DNA from: JALYUS01 sp038231255
GTDB taxonomy: Bacteria; Chloroflexota; Chloroflexia; Thermomicrobiales; JALYUS01
Direction of reading: 5' to 3'
DNA: 16,327 nt
Assembly: GCA_038231255.1 (NCBI GenBank)
Contig: JBBRLR010000103.1
Location: forward strand, 1 to 16,327
Of the stretch, positions 8,141-14,599 are shown one piece after another. Under the pieces are notes generated by a model. The model searched no databases. It was not told where the DNA came from and worked only from the letters and a program-made list of their open reading frames with translations. The number at the start of each line of letters is the position of its first letter. The first letter of the stretch is position 1. Position numbers and translations under genes: made by a program.

Positions 8141-8209
8141 GCGTACCTCCTCGCGAGCAATGAGCAATGAGGATCGGCAGCCGCGCAATCCTCAGTCCTC
8201 AGTCCTTCG
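8141..8209. repeat. E1 beta-E2 gap with short-word repeats
   Basis: The 69-bp gap holds GAGCAATGAGCAATGAGGAT at about 8154-8173 and CTCAGTCCTCAGTCCTT at 8191-8207. These are tandem 7-8-base words that are partly complementary to each other (ATGAGGAT against ATCCTCAGT). Similar words occur in the E1 alpha-E1 beta gap and before the LLM gene. The stretch also holds the GAGGAGG ribosome binding site of the E2 gene on the minus strand. Confidence 0.55.
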
Positions 8210-9187
8210 TCACGCTGCCAGCAAATCGCGGATCGCCTGGGCGATGGTGCGCGGGTTCGGGATGATCGCTTCTTCCAGCGGCGCGCTGTACGGCACGGGT
8301 GTTTGCGCACCCGTCAGCCGCGCGACGGGCGCATCGAGATCGTCGAAACCGCGTTCCATCACCTGCATACCGATCTCGGAGGCGATGCCGCACGGGCCGT
8401 AATCCTCATCCACGACCAGCAATCGCCCGGTCTTGTGGACAGAGGCGAGGATCGTTTCGATGTCGAGCGGCACGAGTGTCCTGGGATCAATTACCTCGAC
8501 CGAGATGCCCTCACCGGCGAGCGTGTCGGCGGCGGCGAGCGCCCGGTTGACCATCGCGGCGATGCCGACGACTGTTACGTCCTTGCCCTCACGCGCGATC
8601 CGCGCCTGACCGAAAGGAATTAGGTACTCCTCCTCCGGCACCGGCCCGCGCGTATTGAGGACGGCGCGATGCTCCATGAACAAGACCGGATCGTCCGACC
8701 GGATGGCGGTTTTCAGCAGCCCCTTGGCGTCGTACGGCGTCGTCGGCACGACAACGCGGAAGCCGGGGCAGTGCGTGAAGATCGAATAGTAACTGCCGGA
8801 ATGGTGCGTTGCCGCCGAGTTGCCGATGCCGATGCAGCCGCGCAAAACGATCGGCATTTTCAGGCGACCATCGCTCATGTACTGGATTTTCGCCGTCTGG
8901 TTGATTAGTTCGCCCATCGCGTCCAAACCGAAGTCAATGAACATGTAGTCCACAATCGGGCGCGATCCGGTCATCGCCGCACCGGTACACAGGCCGGTGA
9001 AGCCGCGCTCGGTGATCGGTGTATCCCGCAACCGTGCCGGGCCGTGCTTCGCATACAGCCCAACCGTCGTCCCGAAGTTTCCGCCCCGCTCCCCCGCGCC
9101 CTCCCCGACGACAAAAATCATCGGGTCGCGCTCCATCTCCTCGCCCAAACCTTCGAGCGCTGCCGCCGTAAACGTCATCTCGCGCAT
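8210..9187 (-). CDS. 2-oxo acid dehydrogenase E1 component, beta subunit
   Basis: 325 residues, the usual length for PDH/AcoB/BkdB-type beta subunits. It pairs with the alpha subunit to build the thiamine diphosphate site for oxidative decarboxylation of a 2-oxo acid. Visible motifs are VVGEGAGERGG (about 26-36), DTPITERGFTG, RPIVDYMFIDF, the conserved THHSGS segment near 128-133 and, in the C-terminal transketolase domain, EVIDPRTLVPLD and VDEDYGPCGIASE. The start is ATG at 9187 (MREMTF) preceded by AAAAGGAG; the reading frame continues 20 codons upstream only through an inverted repeat, so the longer start is rejected. It lies 70 bp downstream of E1 alpha. Similarity to acetoin dehydrogenase and pyruvate dehydrogenase beta chains cannot be separated by eye. 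Confidence 0.95.
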   Translation of the reverse strand: MREMTFTAAALEGLGEEMERDPMIFVVGEGAGERGGNFGTTVGLYAKHGPARLRDTPITERGFTGLCTGAAMTGSRPIVDYMFIDFGLDAMGELINQTAKIQYMSDGRLKMPIVLRGCIGIGNSAATHHSGSYYSIFTHCPGFRVVVPTTPYDAKGLLKTAIRSDDPVLFMEHRAVLNTRGPVPEEEYLIPFGQARIAREGKDVTVVGIAAMVNRALAAADTLAGEGISVEVIDPRTLVPLDIETILASVHKTGRLLVVDEDYGPCGIASEIGMQVMERGFDDLDAPVARLTGAQTPVPYSAPLEEAIIPNPRTIAQAIRDLLAA

Positions 9188-9204
9188 GATGGCTCCTTTT
9201 GGAA

Positions 9205-9246
9205 TGCTGAGTACTGAGTACGAAGTAACCATCTCAGTACTCAGCA
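9205..9246. repeat. Perfect 14-bp inverted repeat in the E1 alpha-E1 beta gap
   Basis: Left arm TGCTGAGTACTGAG (9205-9218), loop 9219-9232, right arm CTCAGTACTCAGCA (9233-9246). It sits between the E1 alpha stop and the E1 beta ribosome binding site, so the transcript could fold immediately ahead of that site. The right arm continues into further copies of the word ACTCAGC (to about 9254). No T-tract follows, so it is not an intrinsic terminator. Confidence 0.75.
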
Positions 9247-9257
9247 CTCAGCACTCG

Positions 9258-10256
9258 TCACTTCCCACTAAAGACGTGATCGGTCGCCGTCGCGGCATCG
9301 GGCCAGGGGCTTTCCTTGGCGAACTCGACGGCCTCGGCGATCATCTCCTGCACCGCGCGGTCAATCCGGGCCAGTTCGTCGTCGGTGGCGATGCCTTCCG
9401 ACAGCAGGTGATCCCGCAGACGCGGGATCGGATCACGCGCCCGCCACGACTCGACCTCGTCCTGCGTGCGGTAGCCCGCGTCGCGCATCCCTTCAGAATG
9501 AGGTCGGGTGCGATAGGTCTTGCATTCGAGCAGAGTCGGCCCGTTGCCTGCCCGCGCCCGGCGCACCGCCTCGCCCGCCGCCTGATAGATGGCGAGGACA
9601 TCGTTGCCGTCCAGTTCGATAGCCGGCAGGCCGTAACTTGCCGCTCTCGATGCGACGCTGACGTTTTTGGTCACCGTCGCGAACGGCACTTCGGTCGCGT
9701 ACTGGTTGTTTTCGCACACGAATAGGACGGGCAAATCCCAGACCGTGGCGAGGTTCAACCCCTCGTGGAACGCGCCGTTGCTCACCGCGCCATCGCCGAA
9801 GAAGGCGACTGCCACCTGATCGGATTTCTTCAGCATGTAGGTATAGCCCGCTCCCGTCGCCATCAGGATGCTCGGCCCGACGATGCCGCTCGTGCCGAGC
9901 ATGCCGACCTCGGGCTTGAAGATATGCATGCTGCCGCCGCGTCCGTGCGAGCAGCCCGTCGCCTTGCCGAGCAGTTCGGCAATCATCTCGCGCGGCGGCA
10001 CGCCCTTCGCGAGCGCGTGCCCGTGGCCTCGGTGCGTGCTCATCACCGTGTCGGTCTCGCGCAGGTGCGCGCAGACCGCCGTCGCAATTGCTTCCTCCCC
10101 AACATACGTGTGGCACGCACCAGGGATTAACCCGCTCTGATGCAACCGCGCCAACTGCTCCTCGCACCGGCGGATTTCCAGCATCTGCCGGTACAGCCCG
10201 AGCAACTGCTCCTTCCCCACCTGGATGCCTGTCGCCGCCACCGTCTCAACTGCCAT
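9258..10256 (-). CDS. 2-oxo acid dehydrogenase E1 component, alpha subunit (acetoin/pyruvate dehydrogenase-like)
   Basis: 332 residues. This is the thiamine diphosphate-binding half of the alpha2beta2 E1 that decarboxylates a 2-oxo acid (or cleaves acetoin) and passes the acyl group to E2. The TPP/Mg motif begins with GDG at 154-156 and ends with ENN at 182-184, at the family's spacing. Upstream are HTYVGEEA (49-56), HRGHGH (75-80) and GRGGSMHIF (105-113), followed by GMLGTSGIVG (118-127), all typical of the AcoA/PdhA family. The start is ATG at 10256 with a strong AGGAGG. It is 64 bp downstream of the CUT1 permease and first of the E1 alpha-E1 beta-E2 set. The MHIFKPEVGMLG segment reminds me of acetoin dehydrogenase AcoA, but the true substrate is open. 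Confidence 0.94.
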   Translation of the reverse strand: MAVETVAATGIQVGKEQLLGLYRQMLEIRRCEEQLARLHQSGLIPGACHTYVGEEAIATAVCAHLRETDTVMSTHRGHGHALAKGVPPREMIAELLGKATGCSHGRGGSMHIFKPEVGMLGTSGIVGPSILMATGAGYTYMLKKSDQVAVAFFGDGAVSNGAFHEGLNLATVWDLPVLFVCENNQYATEVPFATVTKNVSVASRAASYGLPAIELDGNDVLAIYQAAGEAVRRARAGNGPTLLECKTYRTRPHSEGMRDAGYRTQDEVESWRARDPIPRLRDHLLSEGIATDDELARIDRAVQEMIAEAVEFAKESPWPDAATATDHVFSGK

Positions 10257-10293
10257 GTCTACCTCCTGATTCGATCTGAATTCCCCGTCGCTC

Positions 10294-10317
10294 GCGCAGG
10301 CTGAGGCCTATCTCACC
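10294..10317. repeat. Degenerate copy of the dispersed palindrome
   Basis: GCGCAGGCTGAGGCCTATCT followed by CACC matches the right-hand palindrome at 836-859 at about 18 of 24 positions, including the AGGCTGA-GCCTA core and the terminal ACC. It lies in the 64-bp gap between the CUT1 permease stop (10321) and E1 alpha. It seems to be an old, decayed member of the family. Confidence 0.5.
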
Positions 10318-10320
10318 ACA

Positions 10321-11175
10321 TTATCCCTTGACGGCCCCGGCGGTGAGGCCGGAGACGTACTGCTCGACGAAGAAGGAGTACAAGATCGCCACCGGGATCG
10401 AGCCGATCAGGGCGGCGGCCATCAGCGGCCCCCACGGGAGCAGGTCGCCGCGCACCAGTTTCGTCAGCACGCCGACCGCGAGCGTGCGGCTGTTGTCCGT
10501 CGAGACGAGCACGAGCGAATAGATGAACTCGTTCCACGAGAGCGTGAAGGCGAAAATCCCCGCCGTCACGACGCCCGGGATTGCCGACGGCAGCACGATC
10601 CGCACGAGGGCCTGAAAGCGCGTCGCGCCGTCCACCATCGCGCATTCGTCCAACTCGCGCGGGATCGTCTGGAAATAACCGATCAGGAGCCAGGTGCAGA
10701 AGGGCACGAGGAAGGTTGGGTAGACGATGATCAGCGCCAGCGGGTTGTTAATCAGCCCGAATCGCTGGATGACCTGCGCCATCGGGATGAAGAGGAGGGT
10801 CGTCGGCACGAGGTAGACAATGAAGATCGCGCCGCTGAAGAGCGAACTACCCGGAAAGCGCAGCCGCGCCAGCGAGTACCCCGCGAGGATGCTGATAACC
10901 ATCGAGATCAGCGTGCTCGAAATCGCGACATACGTCGTATTCCAGAACCAGCGGATGTATGCGGTTTGCCATAAGAGCCGGTAGTAATGCGCCCAGGTCG
11001 GGCTGTGCGGATAGAACGGATTGATCTTGAGATCCGTCAGTTCGGAGTCCGCCTTGAACGATGTGACGATCATCCAGTAGAACGGGAACAGAATCAGCAC
11101 GAGGACGATCATCGCTGGCAGGTAGATCGTCAGGAGGCGAATGAGCGTCCGGCCGAAGGTACGCTTCGATGTCAT
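10321..11175 (-). CDS. Carbohydrate ABC importer permease, MalG/UgpE type (CUT1)
   Basis: 284-residue inner-membrane permease. The N-terminal transmembrane helix (about 14-38) ends in PFYWMIVTSFK, a hallmark of MalG-type subunits, and about five further helices follow. The EAA loop is near 177-203 (MVDGATRFQ...VLPSAIPG). The C-terminus is GLTAGAVKG, the classic CUT1 ending. The first base of its ATG lies in a 4-bp overlap with the upstream permease (ATGA, 11172-11175), implying coupled translation and a heterodimer. The last gene of the CUT1 trio is followed directly by the E1/E2 genes, with no MsmX/MalK-type ATPase, which is commonly encoded elsewhere and shared by several importers. Confidence 0.94.
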   Translation of the reverse strand: MTSKRTFGRTLIRLLTIYLPAMIVLVLILFPFYWMIVTSFKADSELTDLKINPFYPHSPTWAHYYRLLWQTAYIRWFWNTTYVAISSTLISMVISILAGYSLARLRFPGSSLFSGAIFIVYLVPTTLLFIPMAQVIQRFGLINNPLALIIVYPTFLVPFCTWLLIGYFQTIPRELDECAMVDGATRFQALVRIVLPSAIPGVVTAGIFAFTLSWNEFIYSLVLVSTDNSRTLAVGVLTKLVRGDLLPWGPLMAAALIGSIPVAILYSFFVEQYVSGLTAGAVKG

Positions 11176-12113
11176 TTGGCGAGCCTCCGCACATTCCAGA
11201 CCTGCAGGGCAACCATCAGGAGCATCACCGGGAACATATAGAGCGAGATCGCCGCCCCTTGCCCTAAAAGGCCCGATTTCAGCCCCGACGAATAACTGAG
11301 CGTCGCGAGTACCTGCGTGCTGTTGATCGGCCCACCCCCGGTGAGGGCATAGACGATCTGGATGTCCGAGAAGGTGCCGATGATCGTGACGATCAGCACG
11401 ATGGTGACGACGGGCATCACGAGGGGGACGGTGATACGGGCAAACTTGGTCAGGCGACCCGCGCCGTCAATCGAGGCGGCCTCGTAGAGATCGCGCGGGA
11501 TCGTCTGCAACCCGGCGAGGATCGTAATCGCGAGGAAGGGCGTGCCGCGCCAGACATTGACAGTCACGATGCTGCCCATCGCCCAATTTGGGTCTGTCAG
11601 GAACGGCAGGTTCTTATGGATGAGATGGAGATGCTTGAAGAGCCAGTTTAGGCTGCTAAGGTTGCTGTCGAAGAGCCAGAGCCACGCCATCGTGCTGAGG
11701 ACGCTCGGCACGATCCACGGCATCAGAATCGCGGCGCGGAAGAACTTACGCCCGAAGAATTCCTGGTTGAGCAGGAGCGCCAGCGCGAAGCCGAGCACGA
11801 ATTTGATGACCGTCGTCAGAAACGTGTACCACGCCGTATTGCGGAAGGCCATCTTGAATATCTGGCTGTTCAGCTGGTTCGTGAAGTTGTGGAGGCCGAC
11901 GAACGAGCCGTCCGTGCCGACTGTTTTATTGGTCAGGCTCAACCACAGGGCGAGGCAGAACGGATAGGCGACGAGCACAATCAGCAGGATAATCGCGGGC
12001 GCGACCATGATGTAGCCCTGCGTCGCGTCGCGCCCCCGGATAATCTGCCAACGGTGCCCCGCTGCTTCCCGCCGCCGCTCCTCGGGCTGGCCGACCGCGT
12101 GCGAGATTCCCAT
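11172..12113 (-). CDS. Carbohydrate ABC importer permease, MalF/UgpA type (CUT1)
   Basis: 313 residues. A hydrophilic N-terminus (1-35) is followed by a transmembrane helix starting YIMVAPAIILLIVLVAYP, then LTNKTVGTDGSFVGLHNF, which is typical of UgpA/MalF permeases, and about five more helices. The EAA loop reads EAASIDGAGRLTKFARITVP near 217-236. The start is ATG at 12113; a GTGAGG sequence lies about 9 nt upstream. The frame is open far upstream, but only antisense-like low-complexity sequence and the hairpin region would be added, so that start is rejected. It sits 70 bp after the binding-protein gene, a gap that holds a perfect 15-bp hairpin. Confidence 0.93.
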   Translation of the reverse strand: MGISHAVGQPEERRREAAGHRWQIIRGRDATQGYIMVAPAIILLIVLVAYPFCLALWLSLTNKTVGTDGSFVGLHNFTNQLNSQIFKMAFRNTAWYTFLTTVIKFVLGFALALLLNQEFFGRKFFRAAILMPWIVPSVLSTMAWLWLFDSNLSSLNWLFKHLHLIHKNLPFLTDPNWAMGSIVTVNVWRGTPFLAITILAGLQTIPRDLYEAASIDGAGRLTKFARITVPLVMPVVTIVLIVTIIGTFSDIQIVYALTGGGPINSTQVLATLSYSSGLKSGLLGQGAAISLYMFPVMLLMVALQVWNVRRLAK

Positions 12114-12120
12114 CGTACTA

Positions 12121-12170
12121 ACCTCACCCCCCGACCCCCCTCCATTGCTTGTCAGCAATGGAGGGGGGAG
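12121..12170. repeat. Intergenic hairpin between binding-protein and permease genes
   Basis: Perfect 15-bp arms (12135-12149 and 12154-12168, CCCCCCTCCATTGCT / AGCAATGGAGGGGGG) with a 4-nt loop TGTC. On the minus-strand transcript it lies just after the binding-protein stop and ahead of the permease. No U-tract follows. Hairpins in this place in sugar-importer operons usually protect the upstream message or partly terminate transcription, giving more binding protein than permease; that role is inferred here. The flank ACCTCACCCCCCGACC resembles the end of the long inverted repeat at 15569-15702. Confidence 0.8.
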
Positions 12171-12183
12171 AAATGCGGAACGA

Positions 12184-13611
12184 TCAACCGCCCTTGAGGA
12201 GGACGTTGTACTCGTTGACCGCAAAGGCGATCGCGTCCTTCGGGGCCATCCCCTGGGCGACTTTCGCGAATGTGTCAATGATGATGAACTTGTTCTGCGC
12301 CGCGCCGACGACCTGCGTGAACGGGCCGGGCGAGCCGGGCATTCGGGTCGTCTTCGCGAGCGTCCGCGCGCTGGCGAGTTTCGGATCGGTCGGCCACGCG
12401 GCGTCCACGCTATCCAGCATCGGGAACGGCGGCAGGTTGTAGCCATTGCCGGCTTTGGTCCACGCCGTCTGGAAATCCTTGGTGTAGAACGCGTCAGTCA
12501 GGTACGCCTTCGCGGCGTCCACGTTCTTCGCGTAGGTCGGGATGCCCCAGTACTGCATGCTCATGTACTGGAACGCGCCACCGGGGCCGGTGATCGTGAC
12601 GCCATGGCTCGAATTTCCCGCCAACTCCGGGTCGGTCTTGAGCAAACCGGCGTAGATTGTGTTCGCGTTGTTCGTCGCCGCGATCTGCTTGGAGTTGTAG
12701 GCGAGGTTGTTGCCCGTCTCATCCCAGGCGAAGGCGTTTTCAGCCAGCGAGTCCTTGTAGTACGTCTGGAAAAAGGTCAGGCAGTCCATCATCTCTTTCG
12801 AGTTGAGCGCGAGCGTCTTGCCGTCCGCCTCGAACTCTTTCGCACCGAAACTCCACATCAGCGAGTAGTTGTGCGTCGCGCCATCCGTCACCGCGTGGCC
12901 GAGGGTGTGGCCGAGCGGCGTGCCGGCAGCCTTCAACTTCTTGCCCGCCTGATGGAAGTCCTCGTACGTCTTCGGGAATTCCGTGATGCCCGCCTTCTGG
13001 AAGAGGTCCGTGCGATAAATCCAGTACTGACCGTAGATCGCCGCCGGGAGCGCTTTCCACTTGGCGTCCCCCCGGATGCAGACGCTCTTCGGCCCGTCAT
13101 ACCAGCCGCCAACCGTCGTGTTCAGTTGCCCCGACAGGTCAGTAATGTCCATCATGACATTCTCATTCGTCGCGACGTGCTGCGCGTACATGCTGACGAG
13201 GTCCGCGCCCTGCTTGGTCTGGGCGTTGGTCGCCAGTTTGGCGTCCCACTGGTCGAGCGCGACGGTGTCCTTGGTCAGTTTGACGCCCGCGCCTTTCGCC
13301 CAGTCGTCCATGTTCTTTTCCTGAATGTCCGCCGCCGCCTGGATGGACGGCGCCATCCAGAGGATCGTTACCTCCGTGCCCTTGATCGGCTTGCCCGTGG
13401 AGGCGCTGGCGGGCGCTTGCGTCGCGGTCGTACCGCCGGAGACCGGGGCCGCCGTTCCCGCTTTCGTCGCCGCTGGAGCCTCTGTTGCCTTCGATCCACC
13501 ACAGGCGGCGAGCAGGCTGCCGAGCGCGATCGCGCTGCTTGTCGCGAGGAATCGCCGCCGTGTGATGATCGTGCGTGCCCCGAACTGTGTACCCATCTCG
13601 TGTTCAGACAT
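12184..13611 (-). CDS. Carbohydrate-binding lipoprotein of CUT1 importer (SBP family 1)
   Basis: 475 residues. This is the extracytoplasmic ligand-capture protein for the two permeases that follow. The signal has a twin-arginine motif TRRRFLA (17-23), a hydrophobic stretch and a lipobox LAAC with Cys37, so export by Tat followed by lipidation is predicted. A Thr/Ala/Pro-rich tether covers about 38-78. The family-1 fold begins at EVTILWMAPS (about 80). Typical UgpB/MalE-like segments include GADLVSMYAQHV and KWKALPAAIYGQYWIYRTDLFQ. The start is ATG at 13611 with AAGGGG/ACAGGA upstream; ATG at 13596 is a weaker alternative. It lies 46 bp after the GntR-type gene. The ligand is probably a sugar or polyol derivative, but nothing identifies it. 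Confidence 0.93.
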   Translation of the reverse strand: MSEHEMGTQFGARTIITRRRFLATSSAIALGSLLAACGGSKATEAPAATKAGTAAPVSGGTTATQAPASASTGKPIKGTEVTILWMAPSIQAAADIQEKNMDDWAKGAGVKLTKDTVALDQWDAKLATNAQTKQGADLVSMYAQHVATNENVMMDITDLSGQLNTTVGGWYDGPKSVCIRGDAKWKALPAAIYGQYWIYRTDLFQKAGITEFPKTYEDFHQAGKKLKAAGTPLGHTLGHAVTDGATHNYSLMWSFGAKEFEADGKTLALNSKEMMDCLTFFQTYYKDSLAENAFAWDETGNNLAYNSKQIAATNNANTIYAGLLKTDPELAGNSSHGVTITGPGGAFQYMSMQYWGIPTYAKNVDAAKAYLTDAFYTKDFQTAWTKAGNGYNLPPFPMLDSVDAAWPTDPKLASARTLAKTTRMPGSPGPFTQVVGAAQNKFIIIDTFAKVAQGMAPKDAIAFAVNEYNVLLKGG

Positions 13612-13650
13612 TCCTGTTCCCCTTCCACCAAATAACGTCCTGGCACATTC

Positions 13651-13670
13651 CCACTGTCTACTGTCCACTA
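13651..13670. repeat. Short-word repeat overlapping the regulator's stop codon
   Basis: CCACTGTCTACTGTCCACTA is made of imperfect repeats of ACTGTCYAC. It supplies the last codons (Ser-Gly-Gln) and the TAG stop (13658-13660) of the GntR-type gene on the minus strand. The pattern resembles the ACTCAGC and GAGCAAT word repeats in other gaps of this operon. Confidence 0.5.
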
Positions 13671-14362
13671 ACCGCCACCCGATCGTGCAGCGAGCCGATG
13701 ACGCGCTCGTACGAACCCCGCAGATGATCCTCGATCAACGCGACCGCGTGCGCCTCGTCCCGCTCGCAGAGCGCATCAAGGATCACCTGATGCGCCGAAC
13801 CCGTGATGACGCGAAAGTCGGCATTCGCGACGTTGCGACTGAGCAGAAGGATATGAATTTGCCGCCGCAGGTTGACCCAGCAGTCGTATAACCGTTTATG
13901 GTCGCTCGCCTGATAGAGCAGTTCGTGGAACTGCATGTCCAACTCCGCCGCTTCCTGCTCCGTGATCCCGCGCTCCGTGTAGGCGTCCATCGTCTCCACG
14001 ACCCGCTGCATTGCGTCGAATTGCGCGGCGGTCGCGTGCTGGATCGCCCGCTGGACGGCCAGCCGTTCCAGCACACGGCGCAGGCTGTAGATCTCGTCCG
14101 CATCCTCTCGTGTCAGCCGCGCGACGAATGTCCCCCGGTTCCGCTGGATGACGACTAATCCCTCACGCTCCAACTGACTGAGCGCTTCCCGCACCGGGCC
14201 GCGACTGACGCCCAACGACTTCGCCAATCCCTCCTCACGGAGCCGCTCGCCGGGGCCGAAATAGCCGTGCACAATCGCCGTGCGCAACCGCAGGACGATA
14301 TCGGCGGCAAGGCCGCGATTGAGCGGCGAGGACAAAATGGCGTCGAGCGCTTCTCCGTACAT
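13658..14362 (-). CDS. GntR-family transcriptional regulator, FadR/FCD subfamily
   Basis: 234 residues, normal for the FCD branch. The N-terminal winged helix-turn-helix (about 15-81) contains LREEGLAKSLGVSRGPVREA and LEREGLVVIQRNRGTFVA. The C-terminal FCD ligand domain (about 88-225) has LDMQFHELLY, GSAHQVIL and IEDHLRG, which supply the Asp and His residues that bind a metal ion in this fold. Such proteins usually repress catabolic operons and are released by a carboxylate or sugar acid. The start is ATG at 14362 with GGGGAG upstream; the frame is open further but runs through the AT-rich promoter island. It heads the minus-strand series and is divergent from the LLM gene, so it probably controls both directions and itself. 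Its operator is likely in 14363-14599. Confidence 0.94.
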   Translation of the reverse strand: MYGEALDAILSSPLNRGLAADIVLRLRTAIVHGYFGPGERLREEGLAKSLGVSRGPVREALSQLEREGLVVIQRNRGTFVARLTREDADEIYSLRRVLERLAVQRAIQHATAAQFDAMQRVVETMDAYTERGITEQEAAELDMQFHELLYQASDHKRLYDCWVNLRRQIHILLLSRNVANADFRVITGSAHQVILDALCERDEAHAVALIEDHLRGSYERVIGSLHDRVAVSGQ

Positions 14363-14599
14363 CCCGATACTCCCCGACAACGCGTTGTGCAATTGTCTGC
14401 TTTTAACTGTTAACAATCGTACAATACGCGGATACCATCGTAGCGTCAAGCGAGTGAAGTCGCTTCTCATTCGTTGAAAACGTGCGCGCCGGATACTCTT
14501 GCCCAATACGAAGATAGCGCGAATACTGCGCACGGACCCGCACATCGTCTCTTTCTCCTCGTCGGTATCACATACTGTCAAGCGAAAGGAATACCGCCC
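14363..14599. promoter_or_regulatory. Divergent intergenic region with AT-rich candidate promoter/operator island
   Basis: 237 bp between the start codons of the regulator (minus) and the LLM gene (plus). Bases 14391-14426 are about 28% GC in otherwise GC-rich DNA. They hold a perfect palindrome TGTTAACA (14408-14415), a -10-like TACAAT on the plus strand (14420-14425), and related words TTGTGCAAT (14385-14393) and ATCGTACAAT (14416-14425). GntR/FCD operators are short, GT/AC-centred palindromes, so TGTTAACA is a reasonable candidate. No convincing -35/-10 pair was found on either strand, so exact promoters are not assigned. The rest (14430-14599) shows nothing I recognise apart from an AAGGA ribosome binding site before 14600. 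Confidence 0.45.

Noticed and set aside
8141..9254. Possible CRISPR or true tandem array from the recurring 7-8-base words
   Set aside because: Words are too short and irregular, with no spacer-repeat alternation and no cas genes.
12145..13635. A 496-codon open frame on the plus strand opposite the family-1 binding protein
   Set aside because: It is an antisense shadow: Arg/Val-rich composition, no recognisable motif and no ribosome binding site, while the minus strand encodes a full lipoprotein with signal and tether.
14474..14599. A longer start for the plus-strand LLM gene
   Set aside because: The 42 extra codons have no family similarity and no ribosome binding site, whereas ATG 14600 has one and matches the N-terminus of the paralogue.
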